A stretch of DNA of 61,496 nucleotides from Verrucomicrobiota bacterium (GCA_002862135.1 PKCI01000028.1:1-61496), one strand, 5' to 3'; positions 1 to 8,411 are shown, numbered from the stretch's first letter. Notes: generated by a model from the letters alone, not told the origin. Translations and numbers: made by a program.

Positions 1-375
1 GTCGGTGAAAAGAATCAGGCTGACGCGGTCCTGGTTCTTGGCTGCAGCCATGGTCAACAGTGAAGCGATCTCAGCGATAGTGTCGCGCTTGCGTCCGCCG
101 GGGGATTCGAGAACGGAGGCAGAAATGTCGACGAGCAGGTAAAGGAATTGCTCGCGCTCTTCGATGTAGCGCTTGATGTGCGGTTCGCCGGTTCGCGCGG
201 TGACCTTCCAGTCCATCGAGCGAACGTCGTCGCCGGGCTGGTAGGGGCGCACGTCTTCGAACTCAATGCCCTGCCCACGGAACACTGAGTGGAACTCGCC
301 CGCGAGTAGGTGCTCGACCGGGCGTCGGCATTTCAGCTCCAGGAGTGAGAGCCGGCTGTCAGCTTCAGTAATCAT
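1..375 (-). CDS. DUF58 domain-containing protein (N-terminal part, runs off left edge)
   Basis: The minus strand is open from an ATG at 375 to the window edge, giving the first 125 residues. The text around residues 40-60 (RPYQPGDDVRSMDWKVTART) is the diagnostic DUF58 block, and the following LLVDISASV resembles the start of a von Willebrand factor A-like fold with a DxSxS metal site. DUF58 proteins pair with MoxR ATPases and are thought to act in chaperone-like or cell-envelope processes. The ATG overlaps the stop codon of the moxR-like gene as ATGA, so the two genes are translationally coupled in one operon. The C-terminal part lies outside the window. Confidence 0.9.
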   Translation of the reverse strand, partial: MITEADSRLSLLELKCRRPVEHLLAGEFHSVFRGQGIEFEDVRPYQPGDDVRSMDWKVTARTGEPHIKRYIEEREQFLYLLVDISASVLESPGGRKRDTIAEIASLLTMAAAKNQDRVSLILFTD

Positions 376-1349
376 TCATCCTCCCCCACCGGAACGGTCG
401 AGAGCATTTGATCTAGCAAATCATCGGACGTGAGCGCTTCGGCTTCGGCCCGGTAGGAAATGGCAAGGCGGTGACGCAGGACATCGTGCGCGATGTCTTT
501 CACATCCTGCGGTGTGGTGTAGTCGCGGCCCAGCATGAAGGCGTTGCCACGGGCGGCGAGGCTCAGGTAGATAGAGGCACGGGGAGAAGCGCCGAAGCGA
601 AGGTAGCGCTCCAGGTCGAGACTGAACTTCTTGGGGTGACGGGTGCAGTCGACGAGGCGGATAATGTATTTTTCCACCTTCTCGTCGATGAAGGTTTTCT
701 CGAGAGCCTTCCGCATCACCATCAGCTCTTCGAGGCTGAGGATGGAATCGATCTCGATATTGGGAGCTGTCACTGCCATGCGCTGCATCACAAGCAGTTC
801 GTGTTCAGGGCTTGGGTAATCGACCTTGAGCTTGAACATGAAACGGTCGACCTGGGCTTCGGGCAGTGAGTAGGTGCCCTCCTGCTCCACCGGGTTCTGA
901 GTCGCTAGGACCATGAAGGGACGGGGAAGATCGTAGGTGTCCTTGCCGAGCGTGACCTGCTTTTCCTGCATCGCCTCGAGAAGGGCCGACTGCACCTTGG
1001 CCGGAGCCCGGTTGATTTCGTCGGCGAGGAGCATGTTGGCGAACACGGGGCCTTTTTCTGCGGTGAAGGTGTGATCCTTGGGATTGTAAACCAGGGTGCC
1101 GGTGAGGTCGCTGGGAAGGAGGTCCGGAGTGAACTGAATCCGGGAGAACTCCGCTTGGACTGCCTTGGCGAGGCTGGTCGCTGTCAGAGTCTTTGCAATC
1201 CCGGGCACCCCTTCAAGCAGAACGTGGCCGTTGCAGAGGAGGCCGAGCAGCATGCGGTCGACCAGTTCTTCCTGCCCGACCAAGGCGCGACCAATCTCAG
1301 CACGCACGGCATCCAGTTTTTGAGCAAAAGCTTCTCGTTCGTTTTCCAT
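372..1349 (-). CDS. MoxR family AAA+ ATPase
   Basis: This 325-residue protein is a full-length MoxR-type AAA+ ATPase. It shows the Walker A loop GVPGIAKT near residue 48, Walker B LLADEINRAP near residue 108, the MoxR-specific block QSALLEAMQEKQVTL, and sensor 1 ATQNP near residue 150. The C-terminal lid domain carries the usual SPRASIYL segment. MoxR ATPases are thought to act as chaperones that mature metal-dependent or von Willebrand-domain proteins. The gene directly precedes and overlaps a DUF58 gene by four bases, the standard MoxR-DUF58 pairing. A perfect inverted repeat lies about 45 bases upstream of the start. Confidence 0.95.
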   Translation of the reverse strand: MENEREAFAQKLDAVRAEIGRALVGQEELVDRMLLGLLCNGHVLLEGVPGIAKTLTATSLAKAVQAEFSRIQFTPDLLPSDLTGTLVYNPKDHTFTAEKGPVFANMLLADEINRAPAKVQSALLEAMQEKQVTLGKDTYDLPRPFMVLATQNPVEQEGTYSLPEAQVDRFMFKLKVDYPSPEHELLVMQRMAVTAPNIEIDSILSLEELMVMRKALEKTFIDEKVEKYIIRLVDCTRHPKKFSLDLERYLRFGASPRASIYLSLAARGNAFMLGRDYTTPQDVKDIAHDVLRHRLAISYRAEAEALTSDDLLDQMLSTVPVGEDE

Positions 1350-1391
1350 GTATTCGTCGAATATAGCGATCCCGACGGGAATATCCGTTCT

Positions 1392-1411
1392 ATTTCCCGT
1401 TTCCGGGAAAT
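1392..1411. promoter_or_regulatory. Perfect inverted repeat upstream of the moxR-like gene
   Basis: ATTTCCCG, a 4-base loop TTTC and CGGGAAAT form a perfect 8-bp hairpin. It sits between the end of the amidohydrolase gene and the start of the MoxR gene, both read leftwards. No strong T-run follows on the minus strand, so an operator near the moxR promoter is as likely as a terminator. Confidence 0.45.
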
Positions 1412-1503
1412 TTTAGGCCGATCCCGATTTGATTATGTATCCCCTGTCGATCCGGCAAGGGGTAGAGTGCCTGAGGTTCAGGCCCTGGCGGGTTGGAAGG
1501 CGT

Positions 1504-2439
1504 TCACCTTCGGACCTTTTCCGGAGAAATCCCGTAAACTCTCATGGCATTATCACGCATCGCTTTGCGTGTTATGACTTCTCCCTTTGGAGCGAGGAAC
1601 TCTTCGATGATTCGAACCACGTTGTCGACCGATCCCCAATGAGTGCAGACGCCCCAGTTGGTGCCGAAGATGACCCGGTCTTCACCGAATGAATCGTAGC
1701 AGTGGTCGAGGATATCACGGTAGTGATCGAGATCGTTGGGAGCCGGTTTGGCTACGCCCGCGAAATTGAGAATGCTGGAGATCTTCATGTAGACGTTGGG
1801 ATGCTGCGAAGTCTCGGAAACCGCCGTTTTCCATTCGTCGCTGATCTGTCCGTCTGTCATGCGGGCACTATAGGCGTGATTGAGGACAATCTTGAGGTTG
1901 GGGTAATCCCTGGCCAGCGTCAGAGCATCTGGATGCTGGTCTAGGGTGATAAGCAGGTCAACGACCATGTCTTCCCTGGCGAGGCGCGCGATGTTCTCGC
2001 GGGCAAGGTCGTCAGCAAGGCAACGGGTGAGTTCCTCACGGCGAAGGCGAAACCCGTTGAGGTAGCCGGTCGCTTTCCACTTTTCGTATCGCGCTGCAAA
2101 CTCGGGGTCGGACAGGTTCTCCCGGGCGACATAACCGCAAAGGAGATCCGAATTCTTTGCCTGTTCGAAGATCCAGGCGTTGAGGTCGACATCCGTGTGA
2201 TCGATCGCTTCAACGACGAGAGTGGCGGCAATATTGAGGCGGTCGGCCACCTCCCGGTAGTCTTCCGCGGTGACCACTTGGGTGAGCGTGTTCTTGGGAT
2301 CCTTTTTCTGGCCGCGCTCGACTTGTCGCTTGATCTGCGCCTCACCTTTGAAGTGAGTGTGTGTATCGATGATATAGAGCTCGTCGGCTGATGTAGCGAC
2401 GACAAGGCCGAGAAGGCAAAGGGTGAGGAGCGACTTCAT
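1504..2439 (-). CDS. Secreted amidohydrolase-2 family metal-dependent hydrolase
   Basis: The 311-residue product starts with a signal peptide (MKSLLTLCLLGLVVATSADE), so it should act outside the cytoplasm. The mature protein begins with DTHTHF, the HxH metal motif of the amidohydrolase TIM barrel. It continues with a strand ending KIVLNHAY and the C-terminal VIFGTNWG block, which corresponds to the FGSDWP aspartate motif of amidohydrolase-2 proteins but carries Asn where Asp is usual. It is the third gene of a tctC-tctA-hydrolase operon, 11 bases after tctA. This suggests it processes the carboxylate or lactone taken up by the transporter. The substrate cannot be told from sequence. Confidence 0.8.
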   Translation of the reverse strand: MKSLLTLCLLGLVVATSADELYIIDTHTHFKGEAQIKRQVERGQKKDPKNTLTQVVTAEDYREVADRLNIAATLVVEAIDHTDVDLNAWIFEQAKNSDLLCGYVARENLSDPEFAARYEKWKATGYLNGFRLRREELTRCLADDLARENIARLAREDMVVDLLITLDQHPDALTLARDYPNLKIVLNHAYSARMTDGQISDEWKTAVSETSQHPNVYMKISSILNFAGVAKPAPNDLDHYRDILDHCYDSFGEDRVIFGTNWGVCTHWGSVDNVVRIIEEFLAPKGEVITRKAMRDNAMRVYGISPEKVRR

Positions 2440-2450
2440 GAAATGATATC

Positions 2451-3899
2451 CTAAGGTTTCTTGCGTTTGGTTTCTTTGCGGGCCAGCAGAAAAACAGCCA
2501 GCACGATGAAGGCGAGGGAGACAGGGCGGGTCAGCAGGGGCAGGTAGGAGCCGCCGCTCGCCATGAGGCCGGCACAGAGATTTTCCTCAGCAACGGGAGC
2601 GAGGACAAAGCCTATCACAAAAGGCGCTAGAGGAATCCTCAAGCGCTCCATCAGCCAGCCAAGAATGCCGAATCCCAGCATCACGAAGACGTCGAACCAG
2701 CGACTTGAAAGCGCGTAAGCTCCCCAGAGACAGGAGAGCACGACGAGTGGCGACAGGATCTTGCGAGGCACCGCTGAAAGCTTCGCGATCCATCTTGCTC
2801 CGACTAACATGAGCAGAAACATCACCACGTTGGCAACCAGCATGGTGCCGATGATGGCGTGGATCGCTTCTGGGTTCTGGCGGAAAAGAAGCGGTCCGGG
2901 CTGAAGGCCGTGCAGCACGAGCGCCCCTAGCAGAACAGCTGTAATAACGCTGCCCGGCATGCCGAGGGCGATCAGGGGAATGAGCGCCCCGCCCACGGTG
3001 GCGTTGTTAGCAGCTTCCGAAGCGATGATGCCTTCTTCGCTGCCGTGGCCGAATTTCTCGGGTTTGTCTGAGGAGCGCCGTGCCGCTGCGTAGGCCGCGA
3101 GAGAGCCGATGTTGGCGCCGACTCCAGGCAGCACGCCGATGACCGTGCCGATTCCGGAGGAGCGCAACAGATTGCGCCAGTGCGGAAGCCATTGCCTGAA
3201 AGGAATGTAGGAGGAATCATGGCTATCGCTTTGCTCAGCCTTTTTTTCTTCGCTACCGATATCGGTGAGGATCTTGCCAATGGCGAACAGGCCGATGAGA
3301 ACGGGGATGAGTTGGAAGCCCGCATTCATTGAGGTGACCCCCAAGGTCCAGCGCAGTTCGCCGGTAGCCGAATGGGTGCCGGGCATAGCGGTGAGGATGC
3401 CGAGTGCTCCGGCAAGCAGTCCCTTGGCCCGGGTCGAGTCCCCTACCCCAGCGAGCAAGGCCATCGCGAGAAAGACGAGGGAGAAGTATTCGAACGGCCC
3501 CAGCAAGGTGGCCCAATCGGCCATGGGTTCAGCCAGCAGCCAGAGCACTAGCCAGGAGATCAGGCCCCCGACAAGGGACGCGCCGACGCCGAGGCCGAGG
3601 GCACGTCCCGGTTTTCCGGCCTGGGCCATGGGATAGCCATCAAGTGTCGTCATGATGGCAGCCGGGGTCCCCGGCATACGCAGCAGGGTTGCACTGATGA
3701 GTCCGCCGCTGACGGCACCGACATACATGGCCACGAGCAGAACCAACGCATGAACCGGCTCCATCGAGTAAGTCAACGGGAGGGCCAGAGCGATGAGCAT
3801 GGTTCCGGTGAGACCGGGAACGGCTCCCACAGTGATGCCGAGTCCGGTGCCGAGAAGGATGAGGCCGAGAACGATCGGCGATGTGAAAATCTCGATCAT
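2451..3899 (-). CDS. Tripartite tricarboxylate transporter, large permease TctA
   Basis: A 482-residue protein made almost entirely of hydrophobic helices, with the two family signatures: GAVPGLTGTMLIALALPLTY near residue 26 and GVLPGVGANIGSLAAYAAA near residue 258, the two halves of an inverted duplication. TctA is the large inner-membrane subunit of secondary carboxylate uptake systems that use a periplasmic binding protein. The start overlaps the stop of the binding-protein gene (ATGA). The small permease TctB, normally encoded between tctC and tctA, is absent here. Confidence 0.92.
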   Translation of the reverse strand: MIEIFTSPIVLGLILLGTGLGITVGAVPGLTGTMLIALALPLTYSMEPVHALVLLVAMYVGAVSGGLISATLLRMPGTPAAIMTTLDGYPMAQAGKPGRALGLGVGASLVGGLISWLVLWLLAEPMADWATLLGPFEYFSLVFLAMALLAGVGDSTRAKGLLAGALGILTAMPGTHSATGELRWTLGVTSMNAGFQLIPVLIGLFAIGKILTDIGSEEKKAEQSDSHDSSYIPFRQWLPHWRNLLRSSGIGTVIGVLPGVGANIGSLAAYAAARRSSDKPEKFGHGSEEGIIASEAANNATVGGALIPLIALGMPGSVITAVLLGALVLHGLQPGPLLFRQNPEAIHAIIGTMLVANVVMFLLMLVGARWIAKLSAVPRKILSPLVVLSCLWGAYALSSRWFDVFVMLGFGILGWLMERLRIPLAPFVIGFVLAPVAEENLCAGLMASGGSYLPLLTRPVSLAFIVLAVFLLARKETKRKKP

Positions 3900-4942
3900 G
3901 CGGCTTTCTTGTTTTTGTCCTCACGCCAGGCCCAGATGCTAAAGATGATTGTCAGACCGAGAATGATCCAATGCAGTGGGGGCAGGGCCGGCGGGCTCTC
4001 GATAGTGATCTCGTTGAGCAGGGCACCACGTTCGTCGACCTTGGCCTTGAGTTCGTCTCCAGTTAGAAAGATCGGTTCAATGTGAAGCTGAGCAAGACGT
4101 TCTCTGACGTAGTCGGTTTCCATTGCCTGTCCTAGCAGGTTAGCCAAATAGTCAACCCGTTCCTGCGAGGTTCCCTTTGGTGCCCACCAGAACTGCATCA
4201 GGCTATGGGTGGCTTCGACGCCCTGTTCAAGCGCGGTGGGGAGATTGGACAGAGCGGCTTCCCGCTCTTCGCTGAGAACGGCGAGAGCACGGATGCCGGC
4301 TTCTTTGTATTGCACGTATTCAGCGATGGAGAAACCGGTCACATCGACGTGACCGCCTTTAACCTGGTTGAGGCGGTTGGATCCCCCGCCCGTCTGGGTG
4401 AAACGAAACTTGGCCCCGGGCTTGCCGTTCTGAACGAAGAGAGCGCTGTAGTGGTTGGGGGCCCCGAGATTGGTGCCGAAGACGAGTTCGTAGGGGCGGT
4501 TCTTGGCGATTTCCATCAGGTCGGCGAGTGATTCGTATTCCGAACCTTCAGCGACAGCAATGACCACGCCGGAGCGTCCTGTCGCAGCAATGGGCTCAAA
4601 ATTTTCCGGCCCCCAGTCGGCGTTGCCGTAGTGCTGGGCCGTGTAGATCCCGTCGTGCAGGCACATGATGGTGTGCCCGTCAGGCTCGGCTTCTTTGGTC
4701 ATTCGGCTGCCGATGGTGCCGCCGGCGCCTCCCTGGTTTTCGACAACGAGCGGTTGGGGGCAGAGTTCGTTGTCCCGGATCGCTTTCTGGAAGATGCGGG
4801 TGAAGATATCACTGCCACCGCCTGCGTTGAACGGGACAATCACGTTGATAGGACGCGTCGGGAAGTCGTCACCGCGGCCGCTGTGAGGAAGCACGGCAAG
4901 GAAGAGGCATAGCAGAATAATGATTGGTGAGGCTTTCGCCAT
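3896..4942 (-). CDS. Tripartite tricarboxylate transporter substrate-binding protein TctC with C-terminal membrane helix
   Basis: The 348-residue protein has an N-terminal signal sequence (IIILLCLFLAVLPHSGRG) followed by the TctC/Bug fold opening PTRPINVIVPFNAGGGSD and later VVENQGGAGG, both typical of the family. Unusually it ends, after about residue 315, in a proline-rich linker and a hydrophobic helix (LHWIILGLTIIFSIWAW) with a basic tail, instead of stopping after the binding domain. That helix would anchor the binding protein in the inner membrane, or could be a remnant of or substitute for the missing TctB. It is first gene of the tctC-tctA-amidohydrolase operon. Confidence 0.9.
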   Translation of the reverse strand: MAKASPIIILLCLFLAVLPHSGRGDDFPTRPINVIVPFNAGGGSDIFTRIFQKAIRDNELCPQPLVVENQGGAGGTIGSRMTKEAEPDGHTIMCLHDGIYTAQHYGNADWGPENFEPIAATGRSGVVIAVAEGSEYESLADLMEIAKNRPYELVFGTNLGAPNHYSALFVQNGKPGAKFRFTQTGGGSNRLNQVKGGHVDVTGFSIAEYVQYKEAGIRALAVLSEEREAALSNLPTALEQGVEATHSLMQFWWAPKGTSQERVDYLANLLGQAMETDYVRERLAQLHIEPIFLTGDELKAKVDERGALLNEITIESPPALPPLHWIILGLTIIFSIWAWREDKNKKAA

Positions 4943-4985
4943 ACAGGAGTTATGGGGAGAGTGAACAGGTATGTTGAGGGTTTTT

Positions 4986-5009
4986 GTCTCGTGAGACGAA
5001 TAATCTCAC
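4986..5009. promoter_or_regulatory. Overlapping inverted repeats in the tctC / tautomerase divergent region
   Basis: GTCTC-GT-GAGAC (4986-4997) overlaps GTGAGA-N7-TCTCAC (4991-5009). The repeat lies between divergent tctC and the tautomerase gene, a natural place for a shared operator. No regulator gene is adjacent, so function is inferred from position only. Confidence 0.4.
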
Positions 5010-5033
5010 TGGGATTTCAGCGTGATCTTCGGT

Positions 5034-5039
5034 TATAAT
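5034..5039 (+). promoter_or_regulatory. Perfect -10 box TATAAT for the tautomerase gene
   Basis: TATAAT ends 6 bases before the ATG at 5046. The expected transcription start would fall on or next to the A of the ATG, which implies a leaderless mRNA. No clear -35 hexamer or Shine-Dalgarno sequence is visible. Confidence 0.45.
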
Positions 5040-5045
5040 CGCAAC

Positions 5046-5390
5046 ATGCCACTGGTTAGAATTCAGACAAACGCCCAACTCCAAAAGAACGAAGAAACTA
5101 CTCTGGCGACTTCAGCGACAACTGTTGTTGCAGAGGTGCTGGGAAAACCGGAATCGGTCACCATGGCCGTCGTAGAAACGGGTTTGTCCATGACTTTCGG
5201 GGGCACGCCGGAGCCGACAGCGCTCTTTGAGGTTGAGGGAATTGAGCTTGGTGATGAACCTGCGGAAGGCCTTTGCGAGGGCTTATCTGATGTGGCCGAA
5301 GAGAAGCTGGGTGTTCCGGCGAGCCGAACTTTTGTGAAGCTGGGGGACGTCCCCCGTGGTTACTGGGCCGGGAACCGCAAGGTGTATTGA
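5046..5390 (+). CDS. MIF-like tautomerase
   Basis: A 114-residue member of the macrophage migration inhibitory factor / phenylpyruvate tautomerase family. The start is set at 5046 because this ATG is followed by proline (MPLVRIQTN). The N-terminal Pro2 is the catalytic base and must be exposed after Met removal, so the in-frame ATG at 5022 would give an inactive enzyme. Other family features are the central GKPESVTMAV strand and a C-terminal segment ending WAGNRKVY. It is a single gene, divergent from tctC. A TATAAT box ends 6 bases before the start and there is no Shine-Dalgarno sequence, so the mRNA may be leaderless. The physiological substrate in bacteria is unknown. Confidence 0.88.
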   Translation: MPLVRIQTNAQLQKNEETTLATSATTVVAEVLGKPESVTMAVVETGLSMTFGGTPEPTALFEVEGIELGDEPAEGLCEGLSDVAEEKLGVPASRTFVKLGDVPRGYWAGNRKVY

Positions 5391-5443
5391 TTGACGAAGT
5401 TATTGATTGTGGCTGTCCGTGATTCCCGATAGTGTCGCCTCGC

Positions 5444-6004
5444 ATGATGCGCTTCCCTCTCTCCTTCAAATCTCTTCGTCCCCTGCTGCTGGCCTTAATG
5501 CCGGTTGCGATGATGGCGACGACGGCCTGTTCGCTAATCGGGCCGACTCTCGGTATGGGGCTGGCGCTGGCGCCACTGAAACTCACTTTTGCCTGTCTTC
5601 CCGAGGGAACACAGATCGACACGCCCGGCGGGAGTGTTCCGATTGAATCTCTTCGCGCCGGTGACTTGGTCTTGGGCTATGACGGCGAGCCTGTAAGGGT
5701 TCAACAGATTCATGGTTACATGGAAGATATGGAGACGGATTTTTACCATGTCTCCTTTTCTAACGGGGGTGTGGTGGATTTGTGCAGCATGCACCGGATC
5801 GGCGGAATTCGTGCCAAGAAGCTTAAAGTGGGAAGCGTGGTTTCCGGAGGTCATGTGGTGACCGAAATCGAAGTTTACCGGGGCGTGGAGCGCTCTTATG
5901 ACATCCTAACCGAAGATTCCGGCTACCAGGTTGGCGGCGTCCCCGTCAACAGCATGATTGAAGAGATGTATGAGGCCGGACGCGCCGGCGTCATCGAAAA
6001 TTAA
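5444..6004 (+). CDS. Exported Hint-domain protein, probable lipoprotein
   Basis: From the ATG at 5444 (a GTG at 5432 is possible) the protein has 186 residues. Residues 11-29 form a hydrophobic leader ending MMATTAC, a plausible lipobox with Cys29. From Cys51 the text CLPEGTQIDTPGG followed by IESLRAGDLVLGYDG is the opening of a Hint (hedgehog/intein) autoprocessing domain, where the Cys is the splicing or cleavage nucleophile. Later GVVDLCSMHRIGGIRAKKLKVG matches the internal histidine-containing block. No extein follows. The chain ends about 15 residues after the position where the C-terminal HN would be expected, and a VN rather than HN is found. The role is unknown. It may be a minimal Hint protease or a relic of a larger self-processing protein. 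Confidence 0.7.
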   Translation: MMRFPLSFKSLRPLLLALMPVAMMATTACSLIGPTLGMGLALAPLKLTFACLPEGTQIDTPGGSVPIESLRAGDLVLGYDGEPVRVQQIHGYMEDMETDFYHVSFSNGGVVDLCSMHRIGGIRAKKLKVGSVVSGGHVVTEIEVYRGVERSYDILTEDSGYQVGGVPVNSMIEEMYEAGRAGVIEN

Positions 6005-6040
6005 TCAGCAGCGGTGCTGATCCGGGGGCACTGGTCAGTT

Positions 6041-6334
6041 CTATGCCCAGGCGACTCCTTGGATACCGGTGATCAGCATTTGGACACCGATAACGGCGAG
6101 AAATAGGCTCGTTAGACGGGTCACGACTTTGATGGCGTTCTGCCCGAGAAAGTGAGTAAATTCTCGCCTACCTAGAGGGTGAAAAAGGTCACAAAGCAGC
6201 TCGGGGCCACAGCGCGAACGACGAGACCAACGTTTTCATGATCATCCCCGGTCGTGAAACTCATCGCTGTGGCAATCGTGTCGGGCCCGGCTAGAAATGG
6301 GAGAAGCCCTCGTTCATTCGGATAGAATATCAGG
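6041..6334 (-). pseudogene. Decayed MarC family membrane protein gene
   Basis: The minus strand holds two recognisable pieces of a MarC/NAAT protein in different frames. The upstream piece (about 6175-6334) encodes LLPFLAGPDTIATAMS, which matches the conserved PLLAGPGTIAT signature. It ends at a TAG (6172-6174). The downstream piece (about 6041-6145) encodes RLTSLFLAVIGVQMLITGI, the family's C-terminal helix, then a TAG at 6041-6043. A frameshift and an internal stop separate them, and the N-terminal half is missing. It fills the otherwise empty stretch between the Hint gene and accC. Confidence 0.72.
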
Positions 6335-6347
6335 CCCGGTGCATCTC

Positions 6348-7736
6348 TCATTCCTCCTCGAGCATGATGTCAGGCAACTCGGGTGGCCCGGGCTGTGACG
6401 CGAGGAACTTCTCGACCCAGGCGATGTTGTAGTCACCGGAGCGGAACGCACTGTGCTTCATGATTGACGCCTGGAACGGGATCGTCGTCTTAATGCCCTT
6501 AATAACGAATTCGTTCAGGGAACGAATCATTCTTGCGATCGCGATTTCACGGGTCGCTCCCGTCACGATCAGCTTGGCGATCATGGAGTCGTAGTTCGGA
6601 GGAACGGAGTAACCGCTGTAGACATGAGTGTCGACGCGGACACCGCGACCACCGGGGGCGTAGAAGAGATTAATCTTGCCCGGGCTGGGAGCGAAATTAT
6701 TGTAGGGATCCTCAGCGTTGATTCGGCACTCGATCGAGTGGCCGCGAGAGGAGCTGTCCATGACGTGAGCGGAAAGCGGTTCGCCGGCAGCGACACGAAT
6801 TTGCTCTTTAATGAGGTCACAACCGCGAACTTCCTCGGTAATGGGATGCTCCACCTGGATACGGGTGTTCATCTCCATAAAGTAAAAGTTCTCGTTGTCG
6901 TCGACTAGATATTCGATGGTGCCGCAGTTTTCGTAGCCGATGTTTTTCACCAGTGTCTCGGAAGCCTCAGCCATGCGTTCGCGAAGGCTGTCTGTAAGGA
7001 GAGGAGAGGGAGTTTCCTCAATGATCTTCTGGTTGCGGCGCTGCATGGAGCAGTCGCGCTCACCGAGCTCTTTCACGTTTCCGCGGCTGTCTGCAACGAT
7101 TTGAAACTCAACGTGATGCGGGTTTTCTACCAGCTTTTCGAGGTAGACGTCGGGATTACCGAAGCAAGCTTCTGCTTCTTGGCGAGCGGCGTGGAATGCG
7201 CTGACGAATGAAGCCTTGTTGAGCGCCGGGCGCATGCCGCGACCACCGCCACCGGCAGTCGCTTTGATCATGACAGGGAAACCAATTTCTTCCGCCAGCT
7301 CAATGGCCTCTTCTTCGGTTTCGACGATGCCCTCGGAGCCGGGAGTGACCGGAACGCCATATTTGGTTGCAGTGGCGCGGGCGGTGTTCTTGTCACCCAT
7401 CATCGTGATAACTTCAGCAGAAGGTCCGATGAACTTTACGTTGCAGCTCTCACAGAGCTCAGCAAAGCGGGCGTTTTCAGAAAGGAATCCATAACCGGGA
7501 TGGATCGCATCGACGTTGGCGATTTCAGCGGCGGAGAGGATGGCCTCCATGCGGAGGTAGGACTCCGCACTCGGTGCGGGTCCAATGCAGATAGCGTCGT
7601 CGGCGAGATGGACGTGCATGGAGTCCACATCGGCTTCGGAATACACGGCGGTGGTTCTCACCCCGAGTTCCTTGGCAGCACGAATGACGCGTAGGGCGAT
7701 TTCGCCCCGGTTAGCTACGAGAATATTTTTGAACAT
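6348..7736 (-). CDS. accC: Acetyl-CoA carboxylase, biotin carboxylase subunit
   Basis: AccC carboxylates the biotin of the carrier protein with bicarbonate and ATP, the first half-reaction of malonyl-CoA synthesis for fatty acids. The 462-residue length is normal for a stand-alone bacterial subunit. It starts with the expected FKNILVANRGEIALRVIRA, has the ATP-grasp glycine loop KATAGGGGRGMR near residue 160, and the active-site block EMNTRIQVEHPITEE near residue 290. It lies 48 bases downstream of accB in the usual accB-accC operon. The C-terminus is slightly extended with an acidic tail. Confidence 0.97.
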   Translation of the reverse strand: MFKNILVANRGEIALRVIRAAKELGVRTTAVYSEADVDSMHVHLADDAICIGPAPSAESYLRMEAILSAAEIANVDAIHPGYGFLSENARFAELCESCNVKFIGPSAEVITMMGDKNTARATATKYGVPVTPGSEGIVETEEEAIELAEEIGFPVMIKATAGGGGRGMRPALNKASFVSAFHAARQEAEACFGNPDVYLEKLVENPHHVEFQIVADSRGNVKELGERDCSMQRRNQKIIEETPSPLLTDSLRERMAEASETLVKNIGYENCGTIEYLVDDNENFYFMEMNTRIQVEHPITEEVRGCDLIKEQIRVAAGEPLSAHVMDSSSRGHSIECRINAEDPYNNFAPSPGKINLFYAPGGRGVRVDTHVYSGYSVPPNYDSMIAKLIVTGATREIAIARMIRSLNEFVIKGIKTTIPFQASIMKHSAFRSGDYNIAWVEKFLASQPGPPELPDIMLEEE

Positions 7737-7784
7737 GGCGTTTCCGCTCCACGTTGTCCGGCCAATCCCGGTCCAGGCGGCGGA

Positions 7785-8264
7785 TCAGGAAGTTTTGACT
7801 CGAAACAGCGGTTCACCAAACTGGACGGCTGTTCCGTTTTCTACGAGGATTTCTAGGATCTCGCCTGAGATCTCGGCCTGAATTTCGTTCATTACCTTCA
7901 TGGCCTCTACGATGCAGACCGTGGTTTCAGCGGAGACTTTGTCCCCAACTTTAACGAAAGCATCGGCGTCGGGGGCGGAGGCGGCGTAGAAGGTGCCTAC
8001 CATTGGGGAAGTGATTTCTTCGGTCCCTGCGGGCAGGCCACCGCTGTCCGCAGCAGGAGCAGCAACTGGTAGGGCAGCTGGTGTAGCAGCGGGCGCGGCT
8101 ACGATAGGAGCAGGAGCGGCAGCCATCAGCTGGGAAATTGCAGATACATCTGCGTCTCCGCCTTTCTTGAGCTCAAGCTTGGTTTCATCCTGTTCGAGTT
8201 TGAACTGAGAGAGCCCATGTTCATCCATGAGCTCTACGATTTTTTTGATGTCTTTGAAGTCCAC
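7785..8264 (-). CDS. accB: Acetyl-CoA carboxylase, biotin carboxyl carrier protein
   Basis: A 159-residue BCCP. The N-terminal 45 residues (DFKDIKKIVELMDEHGLSQF) match the AccB dimerisation region. An Ala/Pro-rich flexible linker follows (about residues 65-90). The C-terminal biotinyl domain carries EAMKVMNEI with the biotinylated lysine at residue 123. It is the first gene of the accB-accC pair, and accC uses it as substrate. Confidence 0.97.
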   Translation of the reverse strand: MDFKDIKKIVELMDEHGLSQFKLEQDETKLELKKGGDADVSAISQLMAAAPAPIVAAPAATPAALPVAAPAADSGGLPAGTEEITSPMVGTFYAASAPDADAFVKVGDKVSAETTVCIVEAMKVMNEIQAEISGEILEILVENGTAVQFGEPLFRVKTS

Positions 8265-8411
8265 AGCAGTTGCCTTCCGGTTCGAAATTCAAATGGGTCT
8301 TACGATCGATTTTTTCACGGTTCTACGCAGACACCGCGGCAAGCTTCACGCAGAAGTTGGTCACTTTCCAGCGCAAAAATCGTTCGATAGAATACGCAGA
8401 ATGGTGATTCG

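Noticed and set aside
471..869. Many long antisense frames (for example inside moxR, accC, glmM and the RND gene)
   Set aside because: High-GC shadow frames opposite confidently assigned genes. None has recognisable domain content.
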